Shown: positions 7,134 through 15,722, counted from the stretch's first letter. The stretch is DNA of 46,973 nucleotides from Pseudomonadota bacterium (GCA_021781835.1 JAJXWD010000017.1:1-46973), one strand, 5' to 3'. Notes: generated from the letters alone by a model not told the origin. Translations and numbers: made by a program.

Positions 7134-9920
7134 ATGCCCCTTTCGTGGAATGAGATACGTGACCGCGCCCTAAATTTCTCCCGTGAATGGGCGAACGAAA
7201 CATCGGAAGACGCGGAAGCAAAATCGTTCTGGGATGCCTTTTTCCAGGTATTTGGGCTGTCCCGCCGCCGCTTTGCCACCTTTGAGGAGCCGGTCAAAAA
7301 GTCGGATGGGCATGGCGGCTATATCGATCTCCTCTGGAAGGGCATCCTGCTCGTTGAACACAAGTCTAAGGGGAAAAACTTGGACAAGGCGTTTAGCCAG
7401 GCCAAGGATTACTTTCCAGGCCTGAAGGATAATGACCTTCCCCGGTACATCATCGTTTCCGATTTCGATCGCTTCCGGCTTTATGATCTGGAAGAAGGCA
7501 CACAAGAAAATTTTGCTCTCAAAGATTTCTACAAGAACGTAAAGCTGTTCGGCTTCATCGCGGGATACCAGACAACTAAATTCAAGGCCCAAGATCCAGT
7601 TAATGTCGAAGCTGCGGAGCGGATGGGTAAGCTCCATGATCGCTTGAAAGAGTCCGGTTATGAGGGGCATCAGCTCGAGGTCTATCTTGTCCGCCTCCTC
7701 TTCTGTTTGTTCGCGGAAGACACCAGTATTTTTGAGCGTCGTCAGTTTCAGGATTTGATCGAGCAGCGGACTAGGGAAGATGGTCAAGATTTGGCTCAAT
7801 GGCTGGAAACTCTTTTCCAGGTCTTGAATACTGAGGAAACCAAGCGTCTCAAAACTCATGATGAGCAATTAAAGGAATTCCCCTACGTCAACGGAAACCT
7901 CTTTGGGGAGCGTCTTGCTACAGCTGGCTTCAATCGGGAGATGAGAGATATTCTCCTTGAATGCTGCGCCCTTGATTGGAGTAAAATCTCTCCAGCTATT
8001 TTTGGCGCCCTCTTTCAATCCGTCATGGACCCAAAACTTCGGCGAAATCTCGGGGCGCACTACACCTCAGAGCAAAACATCCTGAAGGTCATTAAGCCCC
8101 TATTTCTAGAGGAGCTTTGGAATGAGTTCGAAAAAACTAAGGGCAATAAAAGAAAGCTGTTGGAGTTTCATCAGAAACTTGCCAAGCTAACCTTTCTTGA
8201 CCCCGCCTGCGGCTGTGGTAACTTCCTTGTTATAGCATACCGCGAATTGCGGCAGCTTGAATTAGAGATATTGCGTGTCCTTTACCCGCGTGCTGGGGTT
8301 GGCAGTACCATGCCCGGCGCACGGCAAACTTCTATAGATATTGCTCACGAAGTCCAATGCGATGTAGATCAATTCTATGGGATAGAAATCGAAGAATTTC
8401 CCGCTCAAATTGCCGCTACTGCTTTGTGGCTAATGGACCATCAAATGAACATGAAGGTCTCTGAGGAGTTTGGACTATATTATCGCCGCCTCCCTTTGAG
8501 AAAGTCGGCCACGATTAAAAACAAAAATGCTCTCAATTATGATTGGCATGATATTATCCAGCCACAGAACCTAAATTTCATTTTCGGCAACCCACCATTC
8601 GTGGGTGCAAAAATTATGAATGACACTCAGCGTAAGGAAATGGCTGATGTCTTCGGGAGGGTGAAAGGGGCAAAGCTTCTAGACTATGTAGCCGGTTGGT
8701 ACAAAAAGGCTGCGGACTATATGGAAGAAAATAAGGAAATCCGAACAGCCTTTGTGTCCACAAATTCGATATCTCAAGGGGAACAGGTCGGCGCGCTTTG
8801 GACATACCTCTTGAGTAAAGGAGCACATATTTTCTTTGGTCATCGTACTTTCCGCTGGTCTAATGAGGCCAGTGGCATGGCGGCTGTTCATTGCGTTATT
8901 ATCGGCTTCTCTCTCAGCAGCCTTGCAATTCCAAAGCGGATATTTGAATACGAAACTCCTCAATCGGAAGCGCACGAAGTCTCTGCTAAGAATATTAATC
9001 CTTACCTTGCGGATGCCGACGATATCCTAATTGTCCGGCGATCTTCGCCTCTTTGTGATGTTCCAGAAATTAGATTTGGTAATCAGCCTATAGATGGCGG
9101 ACATTTGCTCATGGAGCCAGATGAAAAAATCGAATTTCTTAAAAAGGAACCGGACGCAAAGAAATTCATTCGACGGTATGTTGGTTCGGAAGAATTCATC
9201 AACAACGTCGAGCGTTGGTGCCTGTGGTTGGTGAATGCCAAGCCAAGCGACATTAACTCCTTGCCGCTAGTCAAGCAGCGCCTCGCCCTCGTTAAAAAAT
9301 TTAGAAACGAGAGTGAGAGAGAGGCAACCCGGAACCTTGCTTCTACCCCAGCCCGCTTTGCTTTCATCTCACACACGGAAACGTCATACCTCATAGTTCC
9401 AAGCGTTTCCTCTGAACGTCGGAATTATATACCTATTGGCTTTATGCCCTCGGCTGTGATTGCCAGCAATCTCTGCCTCATTATCCCTGGCGCGACCCTT
9501 TACCATTTCGGTGTTATCTCATCCTCGATGCACATGGCTTGGGTCCGATACGTCTGTGGCCGCCTTGAAAGCCGATATCGGTACTCAAACACCATTGTTT
9601 ACAACAATTTCCCCTGGCCTACTTCGATTAGTGACAAACAGGCCAAAGCAATCGAGACTGCGGCACAATCAGTTTTAGATGCCCGTTCGGCGTATAAGGA
9701 ATCATCTTTGGCGGAATTGTATGATCCGTTGTCCATGCCAGTTGATCTTGTGAAAGCGCACAAGAAATTGGACGCTGCGGTTGAGGCAGCATATCGGAGT
9801 CGTGCTTTTGCGAGTGACGGTGAAAGGGCGACATTTCTCTTCGATCAATATGAAAAATTGTCTAGTCCTCTTGCTATGCCTGTACCCAAGAAAACAGCCG
9901 TCCAACGCAGGAAAAAGTAG
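7134..9920 (+). CDS. MmeI-like (type IIL/IIG) fused restriction endonuclease-N6-adenine methyltransferase
   Basis: 928 residues, the usual size of MmeI-type enzymes, which cut and methylate DNA with one polypeptide. The N-terminal nuclease shows the PD-(D/E)xK pattern: D65 in GYIDLLWKG and E75-x-K77 in LLVEHKSKG. The methyltransferase has motif I LDPACGCGNF (355-364, AdoMet binding) and motif IV GNPPF (486-489, catalytic NPPF for adenine N6). The C-terminal 350 residues would be the target-recognition domain. Methylation is probably on one strand only, as known for the family. The ATG follows the HEPN gene closely. Base composition is lower in GC than the chromosome, consistent with transfer. 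All key residues are present, so the enzyme should be active; the recognition site cannot be predicted by eye. Confidence 0.88.
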   Translation: MPLSWNEIRDRALNFSREWANETSEDAEAKSFWDAFFQVFGLSRRRFATFEEPVKKSDGHGGYIDLLWKGILLVEHKSKGKNLDKAFSQAKDYFPGLKDNDLPRYIIVSDFDRFRLYDLEEGTQENFALKDFYKNVKLFGFIAGYQTTKFKAQDPVNVEAAERMGKLHDRLKESGYEGHQLEVYLVRLLFCLFAEDTSIFERRQFQDLIEQRTREDGQDLAQWLETLFQVLNTEETKRLKTHDEQLKEFPYVNGNLFGERLATAGFNREMRDILLECCALDWSKISPAIFGALFQSVMDPKLRRNLGAHYTSEQNILKVIKPLFLEELWNEFEKTKGNKRKLLEFHQKLAKLTFLDPACGCGNFLVIAYRELRQLELEILRVLYPRAGVGSTMPGARQTSIDIAHEVQCDVDQFYGIEIEEFPAQIAATALWLMDHQMNMKVSEEFGLYYRRLPLRKSATIKNKNALNYDWHDIIQPQNLNFIFGNPPFVGAKIMNDTQRKEMADVFGRVKGAKLLDYVAGWYKKAADYMEENKEIRTAFVSTNSISQGEQVGALWTYLLSKGAHIFFGHRTFRWSNEASGMAAVHCVIIGFSLSSLAIPKRIFEYETPQSEAHEVSAKNINPYLADADDILIVRRSSPLCDVPEIRFGNQPIDGGHLLMEPDEKIEFLKKEPDAKKFIRRYVGSEEFINNVERWCLWLVNAKPSDINSLPLVKQRLALVKKFRNESEREATRNLASTPARFAFISHTETSYLIVPSVSSERRNYIPIGFMPSAVIASNLCLIIPGATLYHFGVISSSMHMAWVRYVCGRLESRYRYSNTIVYNNFPWPTSISDKQAKAIETAAQSVLDARSAYKESSLAELYDPLSMPVDLVKAHKKLDAAVEAAYRSRAFASDGERATFLFDQYEKLSSPLAMPVPKKTAVQRRKK

Positions 9921-9961
9921 TCCATGTGCGGACGCTGTGCCCAAGCCTGGAAATATGACGA

Positions 9962-10489
9962 ATGACAAACCGTTTGCCGGCGTTAATTGCTGCGACTAAG
10001 ACCTTGGCCACCACGCCGGAGTGGCTGGAATTGGATGACCAGTTCAATTTTACCGTGCCACTGGATATTAACAGCGTCACGCAGATTGGTCTTCGGTTGC
10101 GCGGCAAGTGTAACCGGGATTATCCCGACGAAAATGTCACCTTCCAGATCGAATACCAGTTCAGTGGTATGTCCAAGCTGGTGCCGGTTACTCGTATCGA
10201 CTGGCGGCCTAAGCAGCCGCACCAAAATAAAAATATAGGTCCGGTTGAGTGGCAGTTAAGGCGTTTCCATGTATCCCATATCCATCCTTTCCAAGAAAAC
10301 TACGATTGGATAATTGGCAATGGTCAGCCGCTGGCGGATAGCATAAAGTCAAACCTGCCCATTGCGATACCGCTGGAGACCGATCCCGATGGGGTGGCGG
10401 CTTTGGTGGCGCTGATGGGAAACGTGTTTAATATCAATGGGGTGGGGGCTATTCCGGCTCCCCCGTGGCAGGCCCCGAGGTTGTTGTGA
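9962..10489 (+). CDS. Uncharacterised protein, coupled to downstream DUF1828-like gene
   Basis: 175 residues, soluble, no recognised catalytic motif. It is mostly beta-type sequence (for example VTFQIEYQFSG and VPVTRIDWRPKQPH) with a conserved-looking HVSHIHPFQENYDWIIG stretch. It begins 41 bp after the restriction gene on the same strand, and its TGA stop overlaps the ATG of the next gene (TGATG), so the two products are made together and probably act together. It resembles small proteins of unknown function that I associate with defence islands (possibly DUF6978), but I am not certain of the family. Pairing suggests a two-component module, perhaps toxin and antitoxin; this is inference. Confidence 0.6.
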   Translation: MTNRLPALIAATKTLATTPEWLELDDQFNFTVPLDINSVTQIGLRLRGKCNRDYPDENVTFQIEYQFSGMSKLVPVTRIDWRPKQPHQNKNIGPVEWQLRRFHVSHIHPFQENYDWIIGNGQPLADSIKSNLPIAIPLETDPDGVAALVALMGNVFNINGVGAIPAPPWQAPRLL

Positions 10490-11259
10490 TGACAAGTGGG
10501 TTGGATGAGCGGAGTACGGCATTTCGTGAAGTGGTGGACGGTGTGGCACGCACCTTAGCTGACGCGCGCCATATGAACGGTGCCTCCTTTCTTAGCTTGC
10601 CGGTCATGTACCCCAGCGGCTCGCTGGTGACGGTTCGCATCGAACCCCACAGCGAGGGGCGTTACTTCGTGTCCGACATGGGGATGGGCTTCGAGGAAGC
10701 CGATCTGATGGCGGCAGGGCGGCAATTTGTCCATTCGGCGCCGGGGATTGCTGTGAAGGCGGGGGTTCATCTTGACCGCCAGAGCTTTACCTTGGGTGTT
10801 CGCCGGGAACAGCTTGTCGGCGCTGTTTCGGTCATCGCCGCTTGCTCGCAAGAGGCGGTCCAGCTTGCCGTCTTCAAGCTGGATGAGAAAAAGAGGGCTG
10901 ATGCTGCTGACCGGCTTTGCGAGCGCCTATACCGCCTGTTCACACCGGCCAAGGTGGAACGGGAGGCGACTATCGTTGGCGCATCGAATACAGCCTGGAG
11001 CGTCACGGCGCTGGTGCGGGCCGATGGCCATAAAGCTGTTTACGAGCCGGTTTCGGAGCACCCGAATTCCGTGGCGTCCGTTCTGACGAAGTTTGTCGAT
11101 CTCAACCAGTTGGAACATCCCCCGGCGCGTATCGCCGTGGTGCGGAAGAAGGAACTGCTGGGAACGCGGCTGGCGCTGATTTCCACGGCGGGTAATGTTG
11201 TTGAGGAAAGTGTATCTGATAAGGCGCTAGAGCGGTTGGCGCTGGAGGATGTGGTGTAG
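10489..11259 (+). CDS. DUF1828-like protein
   Basis: 256 residues from the ATG at 10489, chosen because it overlaps the upstream stop (TGATG); an earlier in-frame start at 10465 would add eight residues. The N-terminal part (VMYPSGSLVTVRIEPHSEGRY followed by FVSDMGMGFEEAD) matches the pattern I know for DUF1828, a domain of unknown function found in phage, island and toxin-antitoxin contexts. The second half is a mixed helix/strand domain with no motif I can name. It has no membrane segments. It ends 14 bp from the convergent reverse transcriptase gene, so the region between them has no room for a terminator. Confidence 0.6.
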   Translation: MTSGLDERSTAFREVVDGVARTLADARHMNGASFLSLPVMYPSGSLVTVRIEPHSEGRYFVSDMGMGFEEADLMAAGRQFVHSAPGIAVKAGVHLDRQSFTLGVRREQLVGAVSVIAACSQEAVQLAVFKLDEKKRADAADRLCERLYRLFTPAKVEREATIVGASNTAWSVTALVRADGHKAVYEPVSEHPNSVASVLTKFVDLNQLEHPPARIAVVRKKELLGTRLALISTAGNVVEESVSDKALERLALEDVV

Positions 11260-11273
11260 ATTCTTGGTACGTA

Positions 11274-12566
11274 TCAAAGAGCCTTAAGTTTAGCAATTTC
11301 TCGCTGAGCGGCCTGCTCAAAACGCCTCACCTGCTGGGTAATTTTCTCATCCGCACCAAAAGCCTCTGCGCTTCGCCTGCCGTAAGATGAAAAATTCCGA
11401 AGCGTTCTTAGTGTTCCCTCTTCATTGATTTTGATGTGTGAAAAACGGCGGTAAAGCTTCTTTGTATGCGCCTTGCCAGACAGTCCCGCAGTGGCGCGCC
11501 ACATAGCTGATTTTTTGGCACGCCGTATTGCTCGTCTCATCTTACGCCACTGCCGGGCGAGAGAGCTTTCACGAATTGCCGCGCCAGTTTCATCAAAAGT
11601 GAAGCCGAGATACTGGGCGGCCTTGGTGGCGCGGGGTATGGTTTGCCTCTCCTCAAACCGAGTCTTTTCAGTCTTATGAGAAGCAATTTCTAGTTTCTCT
11701 GCGGCGATCAGGTTTATGATTTCTGTTTCGATAGCCTGCGCGTAATCGGGTTTGCAGATGATGAGAATGTCGTCGGAATAACGTCGGTAGAGCGCGCCGA
11801 CTTGGTCACAACAGGCGCGTGCTGCTACATCGAACTCTATCATATAGAGATTGGAAGCAGCAGCACTTATTGGTGTCCCTTGCGGAATTCCTCGCCGACA
11901 GTCCTTAGTCACTCCAGGATTAGCGTGAAAGACGATCCCCTTTGCTTTCATTTCTTCTACACTGGCAATCCGATCTCGGCTCTTTTCTCTTAGGCGTGCT
12001 CCGAAAACCGGATGAGCTTTCAACTCGTTGAGATCGACATAGTGGAACCGGGTGATAAAGCGGAAAACTTTTTGCCAATCGTCGGTCAATTCCTGAACGT
12101 TGAGCAGAGATTTTAGCCGTCGCTTGAGAAGTGTATGGTCAAGGGTATCAAAGAAGCTTGTAATGTCGAATGCCAAAATGACGGCTGGAGCCTCGGCTCG
12201 TGCAAAACTCATAGCTTCCGCTGCAAAATTATAGTTGGCCTGTCCCAGAGCCCGATAGGCAATCACGTTGTCTGAAATGCCCTTCTCTTTATATCTAGCG
12301 TCGAGCGCTTGGTTTATCTGGTGAGCATAATAGGAAAGGATGCAGGCGTCCCGATGCGAAGCATATTTGATGGGGCGTTCTTTCTGAACAATCGTCCGTG
12401 TCCCAGTCTTCGGACATTTTTTATAACGTGTCTCTGTCTTAGTGTAATGGATGAGCGGCAAAAATATGTGCCGAGATACCATGTCAGGATTCATTACCTT
12501 ATGGGCGAAGACTTTGTTAACGGGCAGGTCGAAGTGCCGATAGCGGCGGGGCTTTAGCCAATCCAT
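11274..12566 (-). CDS. Reverse transcriptase, DRT2-like defence candidate
   Basis: 430 residues from ATG 12566; a GTG lies directly upstream, and GGGAGG stands 8 bases before the ATG. The polymerase core is complete: motif A FDITSFFDTLDH (133-144), motif B GIPQGTPISAAASNLYM (226-242) and motif C RYSDDILII (262-270), a YxDD catalytic box with Ser. There is no maturase or endonuclease domain as in group II introns, and the protein has no obvious fused effector. The N-terminal part (MNPDMVSRHIFLPLIHYTK, RPIKYASHRDACILSYY) fits the UG2/DRT2 class in my memory, but I could not search. The upstream noncoding region has the architecture expected for DRT2, with a promoter and endless frame created by repeat synthesis. 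Alternatives are a retron or another UG class. A defence role by abortive infection is inference. Confidence 0.7.
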   Translation of the reverse strand: MDWLKPRRYRHFDLPVNKVFAHKVMNPDMVSRHIFLPLIHYTKTETRYKKCPKTGTRTIVQKERPIKYASHRDACILSYYAHQINQALDARYKEKGISDNVIAYRALGQANYNFAAEAMSFARAEAPAVILAFDITSFFDTLDHTLLKRRLKSLLNVQELTDDWQKVFRFITRFHYVDLNELKAHPVFGARLREKSRDRIASVEEMKAKGIVFHANPGVTKDCRRGIPQGTPISAAASNLYMIEFDVAARACCDQVGALYRRYSDDILIICKPDYAQAIETEIINLIAAEKLEIASHKTEKTRFEERQTIPRATKAAQYLGFTFDETGAAIRESSLARQWRKMRRAIRRAKKSAMWRATAGLSGKAHTKKLYRRFSHIKINEEGTLRTLRNFSSYGRRSAEAFGADEKITQQVRRFEQAAQREIAKLKAL

Positions 12567-12569
12567 CAC

Positions 12570-12876
12570 ACCTCCCTATTAACGCAGAGTTCGGGGGACT
12601 GACCCTGACCCTGGGTTCCGGTCGAAACCGGGCGCCCCCCGAACGCACGCCACCTTCTGCCAGCCATTGCGTTCAGCGTCTCAACTCCAAACGCCTCGCC
12701 GACACGGGCCTCAAAACGCGAGGTGGTATAGTATAACTGTGGAGGTCCGAGCGATGCTCGATGTCTCACTCAATCTGGCCGCCGTCATGGCGATGCTGTT
12801 CGGCATCGTCGTGCCGGGCGTCAGTATCAAGGTTGACAGTCTCAACAGTCCAACCGCCAAGCCAATTCCTGACGGC
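12570..12876 (-). ncRNA. Putative structured template RNA upstream of the reverse transcriptase
   Basis: A possible promoter on the minus strand is TTGACT (12911-12906), 17-bp spacer, CACTAT (12888-12883; weak), giving an RNA of about 300 nt that ends at the reverse transcriptase ribosome site. Stem-loops in it are 12831-12835 with 12851-12855, 12789-12796 with 12803-12810 (one wobble), 12748-12752 with 12756-12760, and a 9-bp stem 12589-12597 with 12636-12644. The last encloses a CCGGT-TTCG-ACCGG hairpin. GTTGAGAC occurs twice, each time in the loop of a similar stem. This matches the idea of a reverse-transcribed noncoding RNA, but boundaries are estimates. A 67-codon frame (12769-12566) crosses it and is the main competing explanation. 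Confidence 0.45.
12715..12843 (+). other. Candidate 129-nt template unit encoding an endless ORF when repeated
   Basis: On the plus (cDNA-sense) strand the unit holds, in order, TATAGT (12727-12732), GGAGG (12741-12745), ATG (12754) and, at its end, a perfect TTGACA (12833-12838). AAC occurs at 12715-12717 and again at 12844-12846, exactly 129 bp apart. Joining the unit to itself there gives TTGACA, a 17-base spacer (GTCTCAACGCGAGGTGG), TATAGT. All 43 codons are free of stops and the length is a multiple of three, so a concatemer would encode a repeating hydrophobic-helix protein. In unrearranged DNA the same frame runs only 57 codons from ATG 12754 to 12927 and lacks a -35 box. The unit boundaries are inferred from microhomology and coding logic, not observed. 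Confidence 0.5.
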
Positions 12877-12959
12877 AAGAACATAGTGGGAACAAATTGT
12901 TTCCGAGTCAAGGGTTATATTGCATAAATCGATACCGCAACGAGATGGCCGGAAAGCAG

Positions 12960-15722
12960 TTATAAGCCCATTCCTATGGATGCCGCCGTACTGTTTACCA
13001 TGTTAGTGTTAGCCTCCCGCATAAGCGCGGTCTGCTTCTCGCCTGTGCGTTCGGCGATGGCTGCAACCAGCTTGGTCCGGTCATTGGTGTAGACGACGGT
13101 GGTTTCCTTGGCGCGGGACAAAGCAACATAAAAACTCTTTTGGTCGATGAGGTGCGTGGCGGTGCTGTCGGCATGGATAAAGGTGCGCTCGGCGGTGCGG
13201 CCCTGGGCGGCAAAGGCGGTGGCGACATAGGCATGGGTAACATGTTGGTCACGGGGATTGTCGAGCGCCAACGTCTCGACTTTGCTGCTGGCCAGCTTGA
13301 TCGTGGCCTGTCGCGTGGCCGGATCAACGGCGACAATCTCGCCTTGCTGGCCGTTGATCCGCCCCAGCGCGCGGTCATTGCGGGTAAATCGCACCTGGTC
13401 CCCAGCCTGTAGCTCCATCGTCTCGGTGGTGAACGCCTGGGCATGGGAAGCGCCCCACTGCTGGAGCCGCCAGTCGATCATCCTGCCATCCTGGCTTTCC
13501 AGCATGATGGCAGCCTTGGCCGTGTCTATGCCTGCCACCCGGTAGGCTTGGGCCTTTGACACGCCCTTGTCGGCATAATCCTTGGTAAAGCGGATCATGT
13601 CACCAACGGCATAGCTATGAGGGTCTTTGGCCTCGGCGCGGGTCAGGTCGTGCGGCGCAAGCCTGGTGGCCGCTACGGCAGGGCCATGCAGCGCGCCGAT
13701 CTCCGCCAGACGTTGGCGGATTTCCCTGGTCAGCACATCGCGCCCCTCGCGGGATGGTTCAATGACTAGGGCCTTGCGCCTCTCCTTGGCGTCCAACTTG
13801 GTATAGTCCTGGGCAATCTGGGCAAAGCGCGCCTCGCGGCTGTCATGCTCAATGATCCGCCCGCCGCCTGCATCCAGGGCAGCGAGAGCCTTCCTGGCGT
13901 CACCGGCCAGACTGGCCTCCACCGCTGCCTTGGCCTGCTCATTGGTCTGGCGAAGAATTTTTGTCAGGCGGGCAGTTTCCATGCCCGCCCCCTGGAGCTG
14001 GGCAAATGCCGCCCCCGCCTCCACGGAGCCAAGCTGCGCCGTGTCGCCCACCAATAAGACTCTTGCGCGGTGTGACTCGGCTAGGCCGAGCAGTTTGGCG
14101 GCATCCGCTGTTGAGATTAGGGAAGCCTCGTCCACGATCCATAGGCGTTCCCTGGAACTGGGGCGGCCCGGCGCCAACAAATGCCGGGCCAGCGTGTCGG
14201 CACGGGCATCAAGCGCCTCGCCCAAAACCTGCGCCGCCGATGCGGTGGGAGCAAGCGCCGTCACCTGAATACCTCGCGCCTCGGCCTCCCGCGCGGTGGT
14301 CGCCAACACGGTAGAAGTTTTGGCGGTGCCAGCCGTCCCCTGCAAACCGATAATCCGGTTGCGGCTGGTAAGAATTTGCTGTGCCGCCGTCCTCTGTTCA
14401 TCGGTCCAAGCATGGCCGTGCAATGCGCTGCGCCGTTCGGCTTCGGCAACAGTACGGGCAGCAGCGGTGGGAGACAGGATCGGCTCTACCTGTCGGCGCG
14501 CCTGCTCCTCCAGCCGCAACATCGTGGTCTCGTTGGAGATATTGGCGGCGCTGGTAAAACCCTCGAAGGCCACGCCGCGCCGGTCAAGGCATTCGCGCGG
14601 TTGCAACGCGCCAATCTTTTCCGCGCGGGCGGTGGCGGCGGTAATATCACCATGCCCGATGCGCCCCATGCCGAACCGCCCCGCCGCTTCATGTAGCGCC
14701 GTGGTCGAGAACACGGATTGCCGCTCCCCCAACATGGCCGCGCCCTGTGCCACGGCCCGGTCAGCCGCCAACTCGCGGGCAAATTCTTGGTCCACGCCAA
14801 GGGTAACGGCTTCCGCCTGCGCCTCGGCCTGGGCAATCAGATTGCGCCGCGCCTGTTTACCCCACCCGGCTGCATCGGCGGCCTCCCGCCATTCCCCTAC
14901 CAGCTCGGCATGGGGGATAGCTTCCTTGGCCAACCGCGTATCCAGTGCCGCGATCTGTTTCTCGGCGGCGCTGGCCTCGGCCCGGCTCTTGCCCCGCTCT
15001 GCTAGCCGAGCCTCAATCGCGGTACTGCGCTGGCTGAAAGCTTCCAAGGTGTCCGCGCCGATACCGGCAATCTCAAAGGTCGAATCCTTGCCGCGCTCAA
15101 TCGTGTAGCCAAGGCGCTGCACTTCACTGGCTAACTCCTGCCGGTAGATGGCCCCAAGCTGCTTTTGCAGTTGGTAGAGAACACGGGGTTCCAGGCTGCG
15201 CCATTGCCCGGCCTCATCCTGTGTCATGTTGAGAATGATGTTATGGCTATGAAGCTGCGGGTCGAGCGCCCGGCTGGTGCCGTGCCGGAAGGAAGCGATA
15301 ACCAGATTGCCGGTCGCCTCACGCCGGACAGCACCATCCTTGCGGATGCGCGTGGCCGATAAATGTATTTCTGCCAGGTCCAGCGCGGTTCGTGCCGCCC
15401 GCTCATGCGCCGCGATAAGGCGGCGGTCGCCCGCCACCTCGGCCATGACCGACACGGATTTCGGCGCGCTGAACGTAATGTCCCAACCGGGCCGGTGCTC
15501 CCATTCGCCGTCGCGCATCGTCCCCAATTCCTGACCGGCGACATGCCCCGCCAGCAGCGCGGCGAATTGCTGGCGGTCCACTGCCCCGGCCAGCTTCAGC
15601 GTCTGGGCACCTTTGCCCCGCCATTCCGATGGGGCCAAACCTCCTTCGGCATAATAATCGTCAGCCTCATAATAGCTGGCGGCTTGGGCGGCGCTGGTCA
15701 GCGCTGATATGGTGGCAACCAT
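12960..15722 (-). CDS. MobF-family relaxase-helicase (TraA/TrwC-like)
   Basis: 920 residues from ATG 15722, whose codon overlaps the stop of the coupling-protein gene (TGATG). The N-terminal relaxase domain carries two tyrosine pairs (Y17-Y18, Y23-Y24) that are the expected nicking residues, and the metal-binding HUH triad in FRHGTSRALDPQLHSHN (H147, H158, H160). The C-terminal part is a RecD-type helicase with Walker A GTAGTAKTS (about 461-469) and Walker B LWIVDEASL. The protein nicks oriT, stays bound to the 5' end and unwinds the transferred strand. It is shorter than F TraI but close to TrwC size. Everything needed for activity is visible. It is the last gene of the mobilisation operon; the reverse transcriptase and its RNA region follow on the same strand. 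Confidence 0.92.
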   Translation of the reverse strand: MVATISALTSAAQAASYYEADDYYAEGGLAPSEWRGKGAQTLKLAGAVDRQQFAALLAGHVAGQELGTMRDGEWEHRPGWDITFSAPKSVSVMAEVAGDRRLIAAHERAARTALDLAEIHLSATRIRKDGAVRREATGNLVIASFRHGTSRALDPQLHSHNIILNMTQDEAGQWRSLEPRVLYQLQKQLGAIYRQELASEVQRLGYTIERGKDSTFEIAGIGADTLEAFSQRSTAIEARLAERGKSRAEASAAEKQIAALDTRLAKEAIPHAELVGEWREAADAAGWGKQARRNLIAQAEAQAEAVTLGVDQEFARELAADRAVAQGAAMLGERQSVFSTTALHEAAGRFGMGRIGHGDITAATARAEKIGALQPRECLDRRGVAFEGFTSAANISNETTMLRLEEQARRQVEPILSPTAAARTVAEAERRSALHGHAWTDEQRTAAQQILTSRNRIIGLQGTAGTAKTSTVLATTAREAEARGIQVTALAPTASAAQVLGEALDARADTLARHLLAPGRPSSRERLWIVDEASLISTADAAKLLGLAESHRARVLLVGDTAQLGSVEAGAAFAQLQGAGMETARLTKILRQTNEQAKAAVEASLAGDARKALAALDAGGGRIIEHDSREARFAQIAQDYTKLDAKERRKALVIEPSREGRDVLTREIRQRLAEIGALHGPAVAATRLAPHDLTRAEAKDPHSYAVGDMIRFTKDYADKGVSKAQAYRVAGIDTAKAAIMLESQDGRMIDWRLQQWGASHAQAFTTETMELQAGDQVRFTRNDRALGRINGQQGEIVAVDPATRQATIKLASSKVETLALDNPRDQHVTHAYVATAFAAQGRTAERTFIHADSTATHLIDQKSFYVALSRAKETTVVYTNDRTKLVAAIAERTGEKQTALMREANTNMVNSTAASIGMGL

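Noticed and set aside
11274-12566. Reverse transcriptase as group II intron maturase or diversity-generating retroelement
   Set aside because: No maturase X or HNH domain, no intron ends, and no template/variable repeat pair or target gene nearby.
12754-12927. 57-codon plus-strand ORF as an ordinary small gene
   Set aside because: It has a -10 box and ribosome site but no -35 box at the right place in the linear DNA, while a perfect -35 lies inside the ORF; this is better explained by the repeated-unit model.
11274-12959. Retron
   Set aside because: Kept only as a minor alternative. I see no convincing msr-msd layout with long a1/a2 inverted repeats, and the upstream region fits the repeat-synthesis model better.
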